Part shown: in pieces, positions 1-8,696 of the stretch
How the letters are laid out: the number at the start of each line of letters is the position of its first letter
Numbering within the stretch: position 1 is the first letter of the stretch
Origin: WHSW01 sp963777775
GTDB lineage: Bacteria > Actinomycetota > Thermoleophilia > Solirubrobacterales > 70-9
Assembly (NCBI GenBank): GCA_963777775.1
Contig: CAVZRL010000009.1
Span: forward strand, 1,680,086-1,744,085
Direction of reading: 5' to 3'
Length of the DNA stretch: 64,000 bases
The notes under the pieces: model-generated
What the model saw: only the letters and a program-made list of their open reading frames with translations
Database searches by the model: none
Told to the model about the DNA's origin: nothing
Translations under genes and position numbers: made by a program

Positions 1-1
1 C

Positions 2-712
2 GGAGTTGGCGCGGCGACCGTCGCCGGAGCGGGGTTCGCGGTCTTTCACGGCCAGTGGCCGACCTCGCAGCTCTACGGGGCGACGATCTGCCGCGGGCCC
101 GCCGGCGTGCGCAAGATCGCCCTCACCTACGACGACGGCCCCAACCCCAAGCACACACCGAGGCTGATGGAGATCCTCGATCGCCACGATGCCCACGCGA
201 CCTTCTTCTCGATCGGCCAGTGGGCGGCGCGCGAGCCCGAACTGCTGCGCGAGCTGAAGGCTGCGGGGCACGCGGTCGGCAATCACACCCACACCCACCC
301 GACGATGCCGCTGCTCTCCTCGGCGCAGGTCAAGGACGAGCTGGCGCGCTGCCGGGAGGCGGTCGAGGCCTCGGGGATCGAGTTCGACACCGTCGACGGG
401 GCGGCGCTGATGCGGCCTCCGTACGGGCGCCGGCGCCCGGGCACCCTGCGCGCGATGCGCGAGGAGGGCTACGTCCCGGTGACCTGGTCGGTCACCTGCT
501 ACGACTGGCGCAACTCGGCGACGCGCCACAAGGTCGCGCACCGCGCCTCGCGAGCGATCGAGGGCGATGTCATCCTCCTCCACGACGGCGGCAACCTCGA
601 GCCCGCCGCCGATCGCTCGCACTCTGTCGCCGCGACCGAGGACACACTGAAGAAGTTCAAGGCCGAGGGCTATGAATTCGTGACCGTCCCGGAGATGGTC
701 GGCGAGACGTGA
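2..712 (+). CDS. Polysaccharide deacetylase (NodB homology), 5' end outside window
   Basis: The frame is open from base 2, and conserved sequence runs in from upstream of the internal GTG at 107 (HGQWPTSQLYG then ALTYDDGP), so the true start lies before the window. NodB motifs are present in order: TYDDGP (metal/catalytic Asp pair), NHTHTHP (the H-x3-H metal site), RPPYGRR, a TWSVTCYDW segment and ILLHDGG. The family removes N- or O-acetyl groups from cell-wall or exopolysaccharide sugars outside the membrane; the substrate cannot be read here. The stop overlaps the next start as GTGA, so the two genes are probably co-translated. Confidence 0.9.
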   Translation, partial: GVGAATVAGAGFAVFHGQWPTSQLYGATICRGPAGVRKIALTYDDGPNPKHTPRLMEILDRHDAHATFFSIGQWAAREPELLRELKAAGHAVGNHTHTHPTMPLLSSAQVKDELARCREAVEASGIEFDTVDGAALMRPPYGRRRPGTLRAMREEGYVPVTWSVTCYDWRNSATRHKVAHRASRAIEGDVILLHDGGNLEPAADRSHSVAATEDTLKKFKAEGYEFVTVPEMVGET

Positions 713-1497
713 TCGCGCCCGCGTTCTTCATCACTGACTTCTGGAACGACCAGCTGGTCGAGCACGACCGCCAGTGGATGTTCCTGGTCCTCGTCGGCCT
801 GGTGCTCTCGTTCGGCTTCATCCGCCTTTCGACCCGGCTGATGCGCAGCCCGCGGGTGCCGTGGTGGCCTGGGAGCGTGGTCAGCGACAGCGGGCTGCAC
901 GTCCACCACCTGGTGTTCGGGATCGTGCTGATGATCGCCGCCGGGACGATCAGCTTCGCGGGGTTCGCGGTCACCCCGATCTATGAGATCTGCGCCTTCC
1001 TGTTTGGGGTCGGGATCGGCCTGACGATCGACGAGTTCGCCCTCATGCTCTACCTCGACGACGTCTACTGGGCCGAGGAGGGCCGCCGTTCGATCGACGC
1101 GACGGTGATCGCGATCGCGTTCATGGGCCTGATCCTGCTCGGCGTGCGGCCGTTCGAGATCGACGCGGACAGTCCGGGTGTGCTGCTCGTCAGCCTGATC
1201 GGTGCTGCGATCTTCTTCGGGGTGATCGCGATCAGCCTGCTCAAGGCGCGAGTCTGGCACGGCCTGATCGGGTTCTTCTTCATCCCGCTCGCGATCTACG
1301 CCGCGTCGCGGATCGGCAAGCCGGGCTCGGCGTGGGCGCGCCGCCGCTACGGCGAGCGCAACCCGGCCAAGCAGGCGAAGTCCGATCAGCGCTTTACTCC
1401 CGACCGCCGCACCGAGCGCCTCAAGGAGGGCCTGCGGACGGCGCTCGGCGGCTCGACCGAGGAGGAGTACGAGGCGAAGATCGCGCGCCGCGGATAG
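709..1497 (+). CDS. Polytopic membrane protein of unknown function
   Basis: A 262-residue protein starting at a GTG that overlaps the deacetylase stop. About six hydrophobic segments are visible (near residues 22-40, 70-90, 95-115, 135-150, 160-180 and 188-205). A histidine-rich LHVHHLVFG motif sits at the start of the second segment, and acidic residues (TIDEFALMLYLDD) follow the third. The C-terminal 60 residues are basic, cytoplasmic-looking and hydrophilic. I do not recognise the family. The coupling suggests an envelope role with the deacetylase. Its 3' end overlaps the convergent gene at 1421 by 77 bp. Confidence 0.75.
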   Translation: MIAPAFFITDFWNDQLVEHDRQWMFLVLVGLVLSFGFIRLSTRLMRSPRVPWWPGSVVSDSGLHVHHLVFGIVLMIAAGTISFAGFAVTPIYEICAFLFGVGIGLTIDEFALMLYLDDVYWAEEGRRSIDATVIAIAFMGLILLGVRPFEIDADSPGVLLVSLIGAAIFFGVIAISLLKARVWHGLIGFFFIPLAIYAASRIGKPGSAWARRRYGERNPAKQAKSDQRFTPDRRTERLKEGLRTALGGSTEEEYEAKIARRG

Positions 1498-2218
1498 GGC
1501 TCGCGAGCTCGAAGTAGATCACGACCACGACGAGGGCGTAGAACGGCGAGGCGAGCAGGTTGGCGGCGACGGACGCGGCCACCGCGCCGCCGAACTCCTC
1601 GCCGAGCACGCCGGAAATCGTGGAGTGCACAGCCCCCGCGATCAGAGCCTGGACGATCATGATTGGAAGCAGGGCGCCGAACACCCGCCAGCCGTTGCCG
1701 CGCACCAGCTCGCGGCTGCGCCGAAACGCGGCTCGCACGCCGGTTCCCTCCAGCTTGATCACCGGCCCGACCAGCGCGAACCAGGTCAGCGCGACCAGGC
1801 CCGGGACGATGAGCGCGAGCAGGCCGAGGGCGACGATCGCCACATACAGCAGGTCGACGCCGATCAGCCGCAAGTAGGGGAGCGAGCCCGCGACCTCGCC
1901 GAGCGTGCTCCGCTTGCCGCCGCGGTAGGCGAGGACGATTGCGGCCACCACGCCCGAGTACAGCACCTCGCCGATCAGGCTGGCGATCGCGTGGGCGCTC
2001 GCCGCCCCGAGCAGCAGCGCGGCGTGGGCGCCGCTCACTCCCTCGCCCTCGGACAGCGGCTCCTGGGCAGCCTCGTCGAGAACCTCGACGAACCCGATCG
2101 GGACGAAGATGGCCAGGCCGACCGCGATCAGCAGCGGCCAGCGGGCCGTGTAGATGCGGACGACCTGGCCCGCGACGCGCGTCGGGCTCAGGCGTGCCGC
2201 GGGCTCGCCGGCCTCCAT
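1421..2218 (-). CDS. Multi-pass membrane protein (glycerophosphodiesterase membrane-domain-like)
   Basis: A 265-residue protein with an N-terminal amphipathic stretch and about six membrane segments rich in Ala, Val, Leu and Gly. The pattern resembles the stand-alone membrane domain found next to glycerophosphoryl diester phosphodiesterases and in DUF-type envelope proteins: a GRGYVP-like P-G-L turn (IVPGLVALTWFALVGPV) followed by AFRRSRELVRGNGWRVFG. No catalytic motif is seen. The last 30 residues are Arg/Pro/Ser-rich and lie opposite the 3' end of the convergent upstream gene. The family assignment rests on pattern only. Confidence 0.7.
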   Translation of the reverse strand: MEAGEPAARLSPTRVAGQVVRIYTARWPLLIAVGLAIFVPIGFVEVLDEAAQEPLSEGEGVSGAHAALLLGAASAHAIASLIGEVLYSGVVAAIVLAYRGGKRSTLGEVAGSLPYLRLIGVDLLYVAIVALGLLALIVPGLVALTWFALVGPVIKLEGTGVRAAFRRSRELVRGNGWRVFGALLPIMIVQALIAGAVHSTISGVLGEEFGGAVAASVAANLLASPFYALVVVVIYFELASPIRGARSSPRTPPRSSRRAPSAGPP

Positions 2219-2278
2219 CGCACGGGATCGTATCCGTGACGGGTGGGCTCGTTCGGGAGGCGACCTAGACGATGAGAC

Positions 2279-2548
2279 TCAGTTGAGCCGGAGGAAGAGC
2301 TCGTCCACGAAGCACCAGCTCCAGTCCTCGCCGGGCTCAGCCGAGCAAATCACCGGGTGCCCGGTCGCCTCGAAGTGGCCGCTCGCGTGCCGCCCGGGTG
2401 AGTTGTCGCAGCAGCCGATGTGGCCGCACACCTGACACATCCGCAGGTGAAGCCAGCTCTGCCCCGACTGTAAGCACTCCTCGCACCCGGCGACCTGGTC
2501 GGGCGGTGCTCGGTGTCGGATCGAGTCGAGGTGAGAGCACTCGCTCAC
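2279..2548 (-). CDS. UBP-type zinc-finger protein
   Basis: An 89-residue protein that is almost wholly one ZnF-UBP domain. The spaced metal ligands are visible: C-x-HLD near the start, GCEECL, the MCQVCGHIGCCDNSP core, and HASGH followed by GHPVICS. The EPGEDWSWCFVDE end is typical of the family. In eukaryotes the domain binds ubiquitin C-termini; in actinobacteria it occurs as small orphan proteins of unknown partner. It starts at GTG 2548. The gap to the patatin gene is 22 bp on the same strand, so the two may be co-transcribed. Confidence 0.85.
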   Translation of the reverse strand: MSECSHLDSIRHRAPPDQVAGCEECLQSGQSWLHLRMCQVCGHIGCCDNSPGRHASGHFEATGHPVICSAEPGEDWSWCFVDELFLRLN

Positions 2549-2570
2549 GGGTCGACCCTAACGACCGTTG

Positions 2571-3656
2571 TCACTCGGCTGTCACGAAGCGCCCGCGGAC
2601 GATCGCCCGGATCTCGTCGAGGTCCGGCCACTGCGAGGACGGCCCTTCCGGGCGGCGCACGCGGAGCGGCTCGCCCGGCTCCAGGCCGGCGAGCAACTCG
2701 GCGTTCTCGGGTCGGCCCAGCTGCTCGGCGACGGTGAGCCGGGCGGTCTCGATCACGCGGTTGCGGTTGCGGGTGCTCATCAGGTTGCGGCTGATCACCT
2801 GCAGGTCCTCGCCGGTCGGCTGGACCAGGACCACCTCGCAGCCCCTGGCGCGTAGCTTCTTCGCCTCGCTGCCGAGCCGGCGTCCCGAGGCGCGGCGGAA
2901 GGCAAGGCCCGGCCACTCGCGCGGGTCGAGGGCGCGGACGGGGTGCAGGCTGGAGGTCGGGTTGAGGCAGATCACGAGGTCGAGTCCTTCGTCGCGGACC
3001 AGATCGAGATTCGAGGCCGAGTAGACGCCGCCGTCGACGTAGCGGCGGCCGTTGATCGAAACCGGGGCGTAGAAGGCGGGAATCGCGCACGACGCGGCCA
3101 CCGCGTCAGGCAGGTCGGCCGGCGGCGCTCCCTGGCGGCCGAACGGGACGCGGCGGCCGGTCGAGTAGTCACACGCCACCACCCAGTGCGCGGGGTGATC
3201 GGTCCAGCCGCGCGTGACGACGGTGCGGACGATCTCCTTCAGCGGCTCGGTCGAGATCAGCCCGCGCGGCGCCCAGCCCGAGAACGCGGCACCAGGGGTA
3301 TGGCGGTGAGGCTGACGCAGGGTGCGCAGCGCCAGCGGCCAGGACCCCGGCCCGGGCCGCGGCCAGGCGCGCTCGAACCCGAACCGGGCGCCGCCCGATC
3401 GGTCGGCCTCGGCCTGCGGGCGGCCGCGGGCGTCGGTGACGCCCTCGAAGGTCTCTCCGGCCGAGTGGGCGACCATGAACCAAGGAGGGATTCCGGCCAC
3501 GCAGAGCGAGCCGATCACAGATCCGGCCGAGGTGCCGACAACGACCTCGGCTGTCGCCGGATCCCAGCCGGTCTGCTCGGCGACCGCGTCCAGCGCCCCG
3601 GTCAACCAGGCGCCGCCCTGCACGCCGCCGGCGCCGAGAACCAGCCCCACCCTCAT
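2571..3656 (-). CDS. Patatin-like phospholipase family protein
   Basis: 361 residues from the ATG at 3656. A longer in-frame start would run through the tRNA-Leu gene and is rejected. MRVGLVLGAGGVQGG is the oxyanion-hole glycine motif, VVGTSAGSV carries the nucleophile serine of G-x-S-x-G, and YVDGGVYSASN carries the DGG aspartate of the Ser-Asp dyad. The family hydrolyses acyl esters of membrane lipids. There is no signal peptide, so it is likely cytosolic or membrane-peripheral. The zinc-finger gene follows on the same strand. Confidence 0.9.
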   Translation of the reverse strand: MRVGLVLGAGGVQGGAWLTGALDAVAEQTGWDPATAEVVVGTSAGSVIGSLCVAGIPPWFMVAHSAGETFEGVTDARGRPQAEADRSGGARFGFERAWPRPGPGSWPLALRTLRQPHRHTPGAAFSGWAPRGLISTEPLKEIVRTVVTRGWTDHPAHWVVACDYSTGRRVPFGRQGAPPADLPDAVAASCAIPAFYAPVSINGRRYVDGGVYSASNLDLVRDEGLDLVICLNPTSSLHPVRALDPREWPGLAFRRASGRRLGSEAKKLRARGCEVVLVQPTGEDLQVISRNLMSTRNRNRVIETARLTVAEQLGRPENAELLAGLEPGEPLRVRRPEGPSSQWPDLDEIRAIVRGRFVTAE

Positions 3657-3756
3657 CCCCGCAACGCTATCGCCTCGATCGGGGGATCGACCCTCGTACA
3701 GAACGTCGATCCCCCGCGCGACGGGGAATCCACGCGCTAGATTCTGAGACCCGCAC

Positions 3757-3840
<84 letters not shown>

Positions 3841-3868
3841 CTCGACGCTCGCTAAAATCGACCCCCTC

Positions 3869-3941
3869 GCCGCTATCGTCTAGGGGACTAGGACGCCGGA
3901 TTCTCAGTCCGGAAACCGGGGTTCGAATCCCCGTAGCGGTG
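3869..3941 (+). tRNA. tRNA-Glu (CTC anticodon)
   Basis: A 73-nt cloverleaf. The acceptor pairs 3869-3875 with 3934-3940, with a terminal G-U. Anticodon stem CCGGA/TCCGG encloses loop TTCTCAG, giving anticodon CTC at 3903-3905. T loop is TTCGAAT. CCA is not encoded. From the anticodon stem onward the gene is duplicated exactly at 16241, which marks it as the attachment site of the island that follows. Confidence 0.97.
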
Positions 3942-3960
3942 CTAGACGAAACCCCCGCTA
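3899..3960 (+). repeat. attL-like copy of 62-bp direct repeat (3' half of tRNA-Glu)
   Basis: 62 bp running from the 3' side of the tRNA-Glu anticodon stem through the acceptor and into the left arm of its terminator. It is identical, base for base, to 16241-16302. The match breaks cleanly at both ends (G3898 versus A16240, and G3961 versus A16303). A tRNA 3' end repeated on the far side of an accessory region is the classic footprint of tyrosine-recombinase integration. Confidence 0.9.
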
Positions 3961-3973
3961 GTCGGGGGTTTTC
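3949..3973 (+). terminator. Intrinsic terminator of the tRNA pair
   Basis: A nine-base stem AAACCCCCG / CGGGGGTTT with loop CTAGT lies 8 nt after the tRNA-Glu gene and runs into a T tract. The att repeat stops in its loop, so the second att copy carries only the left arm. Confidence 0.85.
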
Positions 3974-4090
3974 TGCGCTCTGAGAGCGGCGCCGGCGCGA
4001 GCGAGAACGCCGAAATCGGGGGTGTTCTACGTCCTGAGAGCCTCGCCGCCGAGAGCGCGAACGCCGGATTGCAACCCGATTGCAACCCGA

Positions 4091-4435
4091 GCTGCTTGGC
4101 TTGGCGCCGATGCGGCTGCGAAAACGCTTGAGGGGTTCCTCCATCGAGCGCAGGGCGGCGTCCTTCAAGACGCGCCGCGTCGCCGGTCCCGAGAGCGTCT
4201 CGCGCTCGAGCAGCTCGGCGGCGAGAGCTTCGACGAGCTTCCAGTGCGACTCGATCATCTCCTCGGCGACCACCCCCAGGTAGTCGACGTAGGCCTGGGT
4301 CGTCTTCGGTGAGCTGCACACGGCCTCGGCCAGGGAAACGACCTGCCCCACGTCGTCTCGGGCGCCGGGGCTCTTGGGCTTCCCCGTGTACCGGCATTCG
4401 GCCGCAGCGCCAGCGAGCCCCGCGACGATCGCCAC
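4091..4435 (-). pseudogene. Fragment of an M41-type (FtsH-like) peptidase domain protein
   Basis: The translation contains AGLAGAAAECRYTG and HWKLVEALAAELLERETLSG, the pattern of the helical C-terminal half of Peptidase_M41 and small M41-like actinobacterial proteins. The zinc-binding HEAGH part is missing: upstream the frame runs into the cupin gene. At the other end the frame reads on through repeats and, antisense, through both tRNA genes to 3737. Both ends are therefore lost. This is probably a remnant created when the island end joined the tRNA. Confidence 0.6.
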
Positions 4436-4472
4436 TGCTGGGTAGTCAGAGGGTTGCGGCGTGGCACTCGCA

Positions 4473-4937
4473 TCAGCCGACCGGATTGCAGCCAGCAGCG
4501 GCCTGTGCCGCCATCATCTGCTCCTCATCAGGCATCGGATGGTCTGCTGGCGGCAGGGCGCGGGCGCGGGCCGGATCGCTCGTCGCTTTGACCAGATCCT
4601 CGAAGCCGCCGGGGGTGAGGGCAAAGAGCATTCGGGAGCCAGCCTCGCCCACCTCGTAGCGATGGGGGATGTCGCGCGGGCCGAATACGAAGTCGCCCGC
4701 GCTCGCCTCAATCGTCCGGCCGCCGACCTCGAACGTCACCTCGCCCTCGAGCACCCAGAATGCCTCGTCCTCGCGGTGATGAACATGCATTGGGGCTTTG
4801 ACCCCAGGGGGATCGGTGACATCCAGAACGGTCAGACTCCCGCCGGTGTCCGCCGCAGTGGCCTTGATTATGGCCAGCGCGCCGAGCCACCACCGCGCCT
4901 CTCCTTCGTCGCTTCTCACTGCCAGTGCACCCGTCAT
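4473..4937 (-). CDS. Cupin domain-containing protein
   Basis: 154 residues from ATG 4937, chosen because AGGAAGGGAG sits just upstream; an earlier ATG at 4964 has no such site. The two cupin motifs are present: a G-x5-HxH-x4-E form in APMHVHHREDEAFWVLEGEV (metal-binding His/His/Glu) and the second motif PRDIPHRYEVG with its His. Single-domain cupins of this type are small oxygenases, isomerases or sensors; the substrate is unknown. It is one of the few intact genes in the left part of the island. Confidence 0.85.
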   Translation of the reverse strand: MTGALAVRSDEGEARWWLGALAIIKATAADTGGSLTVLDVTDPPGVKAPMHVHHREDEAFWVLEGEVTFEVGGRTIEASAGDFVFGPRDIPHRYEVGEAGSRMLFALTPGGFEDLVKATSDPARARALPPADHPMPDEEQMMAAQAAAGCNPVG

Positions 4938-5028
4938 AGGTGCTCCCTTCCTTCGTCGGGTCATCGATGCTCAAACGCAGGATGGCGTAGTGCTGCGGGT
5001 TGCCGCTTTCGCGTGAGAGCGGAAGTAC

Positions 5029-5046
5029 CGCTTTCCATGCAACGCG
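5029..5046 (+). repeat. Dispersed hairpin repeat, copy 1 (CATG-core type)
   Basis: CGCTTTCCATGCAACGCG, one base different from the best-conserved copy at 7022. The flanks (GCGGAAGTAC before, CGGAACTTC after) are shared with other copies. Confidence 0.7.
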
Positions 5047-5152
5047 GAACTTCTCCGCGGTGGCAACAGTGATCAGCGCTGGGACTGATGCGTCCTACCC
5101 AGGACGCGGCGCTAGGGCATACAGCCGCGCAAGCGCAGGTGATCCACGGACT

Positions 5153-5196
5153 GAAGCTGTTTCGCTTTACGTCCGAAGCTGTTTCGCTTTACGTCC
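5153..5196 (+). repeat. Two tandem copies of a 22-bp repeat containing a hairpin-family core
   Basis: 5153-5174 and 5175-5196 are identical. Each holds TTCGCTTTACGTCC, and the second runs into GAAGCGGCATTTCC, giving another hairpin-family member (CGCTTTACGTCCGAAGCG at 5185-5202). The rest of 4938-5234 shows no gene. Confidence 0.8.
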
Positions 5197-5234
5197 GAAG
5201 CGGCATTTCCCGGACGGCCTGGAAGGCTCCCGCC

Positions 5235-5629
5235 ATGCGCGTCTTGGTCACTGGAATGTCCGGCGTCGGCAGGTCCACGTTGGCGGGCGAGTTGCGTAAG
5301 CCGGATACAAGGCTTACGACGCCGAGGACCACGGATTCGCCGAACCGCGAGCCGAGGGTCGCTGGGGCTGGCGCCGCGACAAGGTCGCCGAATTGCTCGA
5401 CCGGTCCCAGGATCAGCTGATGTTCTTTGCCGGCTGCTCTGAGGAGCAGGCAGAGCTTCCGTTCGACTGCCGCGCGTTGCTGACTGCCCCTAAGTCCGTG
5501 CTAATGGACCGGCTGCGGATCCGAACGAGCAACCCATACGGGCAAGACGAACGCGAGCTTTCTCAAGTGCTGGCTGACCTCGCCGAGATCGAGCCACTGC
5601 TGCGGCGCTCCGCAGACCTGGTCTCGTGA
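5235..5629 (+). pseudogene. Frameshifted P-loop kinase-like ATPase
   Basis: The first 23 codons read MRVLVTGMSGVGRSTLAGEL, a Walker A loop (GMSGVGRST; the usual Lys is Arg). After a one-base loss near 5300 the conserved frame resumes as KAYDAEDHGFAEPRAEGRWGW, then ELLDRSQDQLMFFAGCSEEQAELPFD and LLTAPKSVLMDRLRIRTSNPYG. This layout belongs to small AAA/shikimate-kinase-like nucleotide-binding proteins common in actinobacteria. A second shift near the stop (DLVS then TGA, where the alternative frame reads on) probably removes the last residues. A single base error in the assembly could also explain the first shift. Confidence 0.7.
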
Positions 5630-5688
5630 CTACCGAATCGCCAGCAGAACCACCGGACGCCCGCCGACTTCCCCTGATCGTCCATGCG

Positions 5689-6898
5689 CTAGCCGGGAAG
5701 CGACGCCTCGATCTCATCCGAAGCCCTCTCGGTTCCATCCTCGCGAGCGATGCGCTCGGAGAGATCGGTCGCCCGCCTGCGCATGGCGTGGTCTTCTAGC
5801 GCCGTGCGGATTGCGTCACTGAGCGGCTCCGCGGTCAGCTTCTTCGCTGGCAATGGCTGGGGGCCAGCGCCAACCTCCCGCACCGCCTTTCCCCAGAAAT
5901 ACTGGTCTCCCTGGAACGGGCAGACGATGCTGGGGCGCCCGGCCCGAAGTCCGGCGGCGGTCGTTCCGGCGCCTCCGTGATGGACGACGGCCGCAACCCG
6001 TGGAAACAGCCACCGATGTGACGCTTGCTCGACCACGATTGTGTCGCCATTCCAGGCTGGGCCGGCGAGTCCACCCCACCCGGTCGCAATGACAGCACGG
6101 GCGCCTGTCACTCGCAGGGCCTGGTCGACCGACCTGCTCAGCTGAACGGGGTCGGGACCGACGCTGCTTCCGAAGCCGACGTAGACCGGCGGTTCGCCGG
6201 CCGCGACGAAGGCTTCGAGCTCGGGGTCAATCGGCCATCCCCATCTTCGCTAAGCCAATAACCCGTCGCGACCGCGTTCGGCGGCCAGTCATGCGGCGTC
6301 GCCACGACGTTAGGGCTATAGCAATACAGCGTCTTGGTCGGTCGCGGCGGACTGCCGCGGGGCGCAAGCGAAAGGTGCTCGTCGCGCCAGTCGCGAATCA
6401 GGCCCGCGTATGGCCGCGTCAGGAGGCCGAGAAGTCGGTAGCTGGCGCGATTGAGCACCCCGCCGAGGTCACGGTTGACCATGCCGGGCAGCGGAAACGC
6501 CCGGGTTGGCGTCAGCATCGGGACCGTAAGCGCCTGTACGTGCGGGATCCCGAGCTTTTCTGCGATGTGCGGTGCCGCCAACGTCTTCTGGTGGGCGACG
6601 ATCGCGTCGGGAGGATGGGCTTTCGCCACCGTCCAGGTGTCTTCGAGCATCCCCCGGATCACCGGAAGACGTCCTCGCGAAGCGAGGGCTTCTTCCTATC
6701 GGGTGTCGGCAGCAGCGACCGGAAGTCGGCGCGGATCGGCGCAAACTCGACCCCGTCGTTACCAGGAGCCAGCCCGGAGAAGCGGGCATCGGTCGCGAAT
6801 GTGACCGCATGGCCGCGGCTGGCCAGCCGTGCGGCGAGCGCCGCAAAGGGCTCGACATCTCCGGTGCTTCCAGCAGTGAGCACCATGATCTCGGCCAT
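5689..6898 (-). pseudogene. UDP-glycosyltransferase (MGT/UGT, GT1 type) broken by two frameshifts
   Basis: Three overlapping frames join into one ~400-residue GT-B protein. ATG 6898 begins MAEIMVLTAGSTGDVEPFAAL, a typical GT1 N-terminus. The frame shifts near 6660 to continue as EDTWTVAKAHPPDAIVAHQK...GIPHVQALTVPM. It shifts again near 6200 to reach YVGFGSSVG and the donor-binding HHGGAGTTAAGLRAGRPSIVCPFQGDQYFWG. Such enzymes glycosylate lipids, sterols or macrolide-like acceptors. All parts are present but no single frame encodes them, so the gene is inactive as read. Confidence 0.8.
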
Positions 6899-7021
6899 CT
6901 GCGGTGATCGTAGACGACGAGAAACGCAGCGGCGGGGCGCTTTCCAGGCACTGGGACAGCGCCCCCGTTGGCGAGCGCCGCACCTCCTGCGCGCGAGAAG
7001 AAGAAGCGTCGGCATTCGTAT

Positions 7022-7039
7022 CGCTTTCCATGCAAAGCG
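7022..7039 (+). repeat. Dispersed hairpin repeat, copy 3 (CATG-core type)
   Basis: CGCTTTCCATGCAAAGCG, a near-perfect palindrome, with GACACTTCTGCTTCCGCG following as in other copies. Confidence 0.75.
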
Positions 7040-7199
7040 ACACTTCTGCTTCCGCGTGACAGGACGCGTCTCGGCCACAGCGCCGACTCGCTCGCGCAGC
7101 GGACGACGAGGGGTTAGCCGGAGGTCGAACGCCACATCTGCGTGGTGGAAGACCGACGCCGGGCCTGTCCGAACTGACCTTCGCTAAGCGGCGTCGATT

Positions 7200-7546
7200 C
7201 GGTCGCGGAACCCCGCCGCAGGTTCGACCGTCGCACCAGGCCGTGGACGAGGTCGGTGAGCACGTGGTCAGAGGTGACGACCCGGATCGAGCGCGGGTCG
7301 GATCGGCCCGCACGCGGCGGACGATCTCGTCGTCGGCGGCGTTGGGTCGAGGCGCGGCGCGTGCGCGATCTGGATCACCGGCGAGGCGAGGCGGCCGGGG
7401 CCTGCGCTCAAGACGAGAGAGTCGGCGTCGCTGGCGCGGACCAGAGCTCGAGCCGATCGACTAGAGGGGCCATCGCCGGTCAGGTCACGCCACCAGCCAT
7501 CGGGCCGGCTCCCGATTACGTTCATCCCGTCGACCAGGAGACGCAT
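7200..7546 (-). pseudogene. NYN/YacP-like RNase-fold protein, frameshifted
   Basis: ATG 7546 begins MRLLVDGMNVIGSRPDGWWRD, the hallmark of YacP/NYN domains with the metal-binding Asp in LVDGMN. Soon after, the frame is lost. Later pieces in other frames still read as family sequence: VIQIAHA, then DPRSIRVVTSDHVLTDLVHG, where the conserved TSD aspartate sits. At least two shifts are needed to reunite them. Confidence 0.6.
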
Positions 7547-7647
7547 CGGCCAGGATCGCAAAGAAGACGATCAGTCCGCGCCGAGAGAGGGCAGCGTGAC
7601 GGGGGGAACGTCGCAAGGCGGAGTCGCTGACCGCCGGGACCGCCGAG

Positions 7648-7856
7648 GTGGCTCGCTACACAACAAGCGAGGGAATTTTCGCTGAGAATTCCGCACCTGA
7701 GATCGCAAGCCGCGAAGAAGTGCTCGCGATGCTGACCGAGAAGGCCCGCCAGGGTTACACCGGTGCGATGATCGCGCTCGAGCGGGCGCTGCGAGCGGCC
7801 GAGCGAAAGGAACGCGAAGAGCTCGATACGAGCTAGATCGCATCCTGGCCAAGTGA
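7648..7856 (+). pseudogene. Small orphan protein, copy A of a dispersed family (frameshifted at the end)
   Basis: From GTG 7648 it reads to REEVLAMLTEKARQGYTGAMIALERALRAAERKEREEL and then stops at 7834 after DTS. If one base is restored before that stop, the next codons give ELDRILAK and a stop at 7856, exactly the ending of copies B (58417) and C (61927). Copy A therefore carries a one-base deletion that removes the conserved ELDRIL tail. The family is helical and charged. I do not recognise it, although the size resembles small phage or terminase-associated proteins. Confidence 0.6.
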
Positions 7857-7944
7857 AGCCGGTCCAGTTCATCTGCGAATACTGCCGTCGACCCATCTGA
7901 GCCCGCGCTCCTCGGGACAAGGTGAGGCGCGGAGGCTCGCCGGC

Positions 7945-8010
7945 GCCGGGGACCAGCGGGCGCGGGGCCCCGCATTCGTTCCGCCCGCGCCGCCCCCGGA
8001 ACGAGAACCG
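7945..8010 (+). repeat. Conserved 3' tail following small-gene copy A
   Basis: Contains CCGGGGACCAGCGGGC and GCATTCGTTCCGCCCGCG. The same string follows copy D (14385-14430) and, on the other strand, copy B (58280-58345). It is non-coding in any consistent frame. Confidence 0.55.
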
Positions 8011-8025
8011 AGGGCGTCCCCAGGT

Positions 8026-8061
8026 CTACTCCTGAAGCCCGGCGACTTCGAGGGCTGTCTC
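8026..8061 (-). pseudogene. Stranded 3' end of a SnoaL-like gene
   Basis: Reads TALEVAGLQE then stop, matching the invariant end of the SnoaL array genes (ALEAAGLSE/LEE) at nucleotide level. No SnoaL body precedes it. See the finding on conserved SnoaL ends. Confidence 0.5.
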
Positions 8062-8312
8062 TGGTTGTGGCAGGTGCATCTTCGATGTCGCGTGCACCTT
8101 GAGGAGGCGATGAACAGCTTCATCAAGGCGGATGACTCTGGATCGCGTGTTAGGTCGACTTCGGCTGCCGCACGGAGAGCTTCGATCGAAGGAGCAGAAG
8201 CAATGGGCCGAAGCCGACTCCAAGATCAACGTCGCGCAACGTGGCCTAGAAGACTTGGCTGAGCCGGACGCTTCCGGTCCCAGTCTTTGAGCCTGAGGGC
8301 ACGCCGGGATGC

Positions 8313-8696
8313 CTAGTCCCAGGCGCCACTGATCGGGCAACCGCCGACGCCAGCCTCTGTGCACGGCAACGCGACTGTGCCATTCGGCGTCCGCTCGATC
8401 GTGAAGACGTTGCCCGATTCGACTCGACTGAGACCTGATAGCTAGCGCGTTGCGTCGTCAGGGCCACCGAGCCATCATCAATAATCGTCCGCTCGATCGC
8501 GTGGAGATCCGCCACGGTCGCCCCCGCATAGGAGCCGCCGTTGTCGGTCGGTAGGTCTCGACAACAGTGAGAGCCGTTTGAGCTTCCGCTTGGCGTCGGC
8601 ATCGGCCGCGAGGATGCCCTTCTCGCTCATCGTGTCTTGCTGAGCGGAGTCCTCTCCGCCGGTGAGAAGCACGACTGCGATCACCACTCGAATCAC
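8313..8696 (-). pseudogene. Type IV pilin-like protein, frameshifted twice
   Basis: Pieces in three frames join: RVVIAVVLLTGGEDSAQQDTMSEKG, DADAKRKLK, then TDNGGSYAGATVADLHAIER followed by TIIDDGSVALTTQRASYQVSVES, and finally NVFTIERTPNGTVALPC...GGCPISGAWD and a stop at 8313. This is the layout of an actinobacterial pilin-like secreted domain: a YxTDNGSY segment, an SYxVSVES strand and a C-terminal disulfide loop. The prepilin cleavage motif is not recognisable. Confidence 0.6.
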
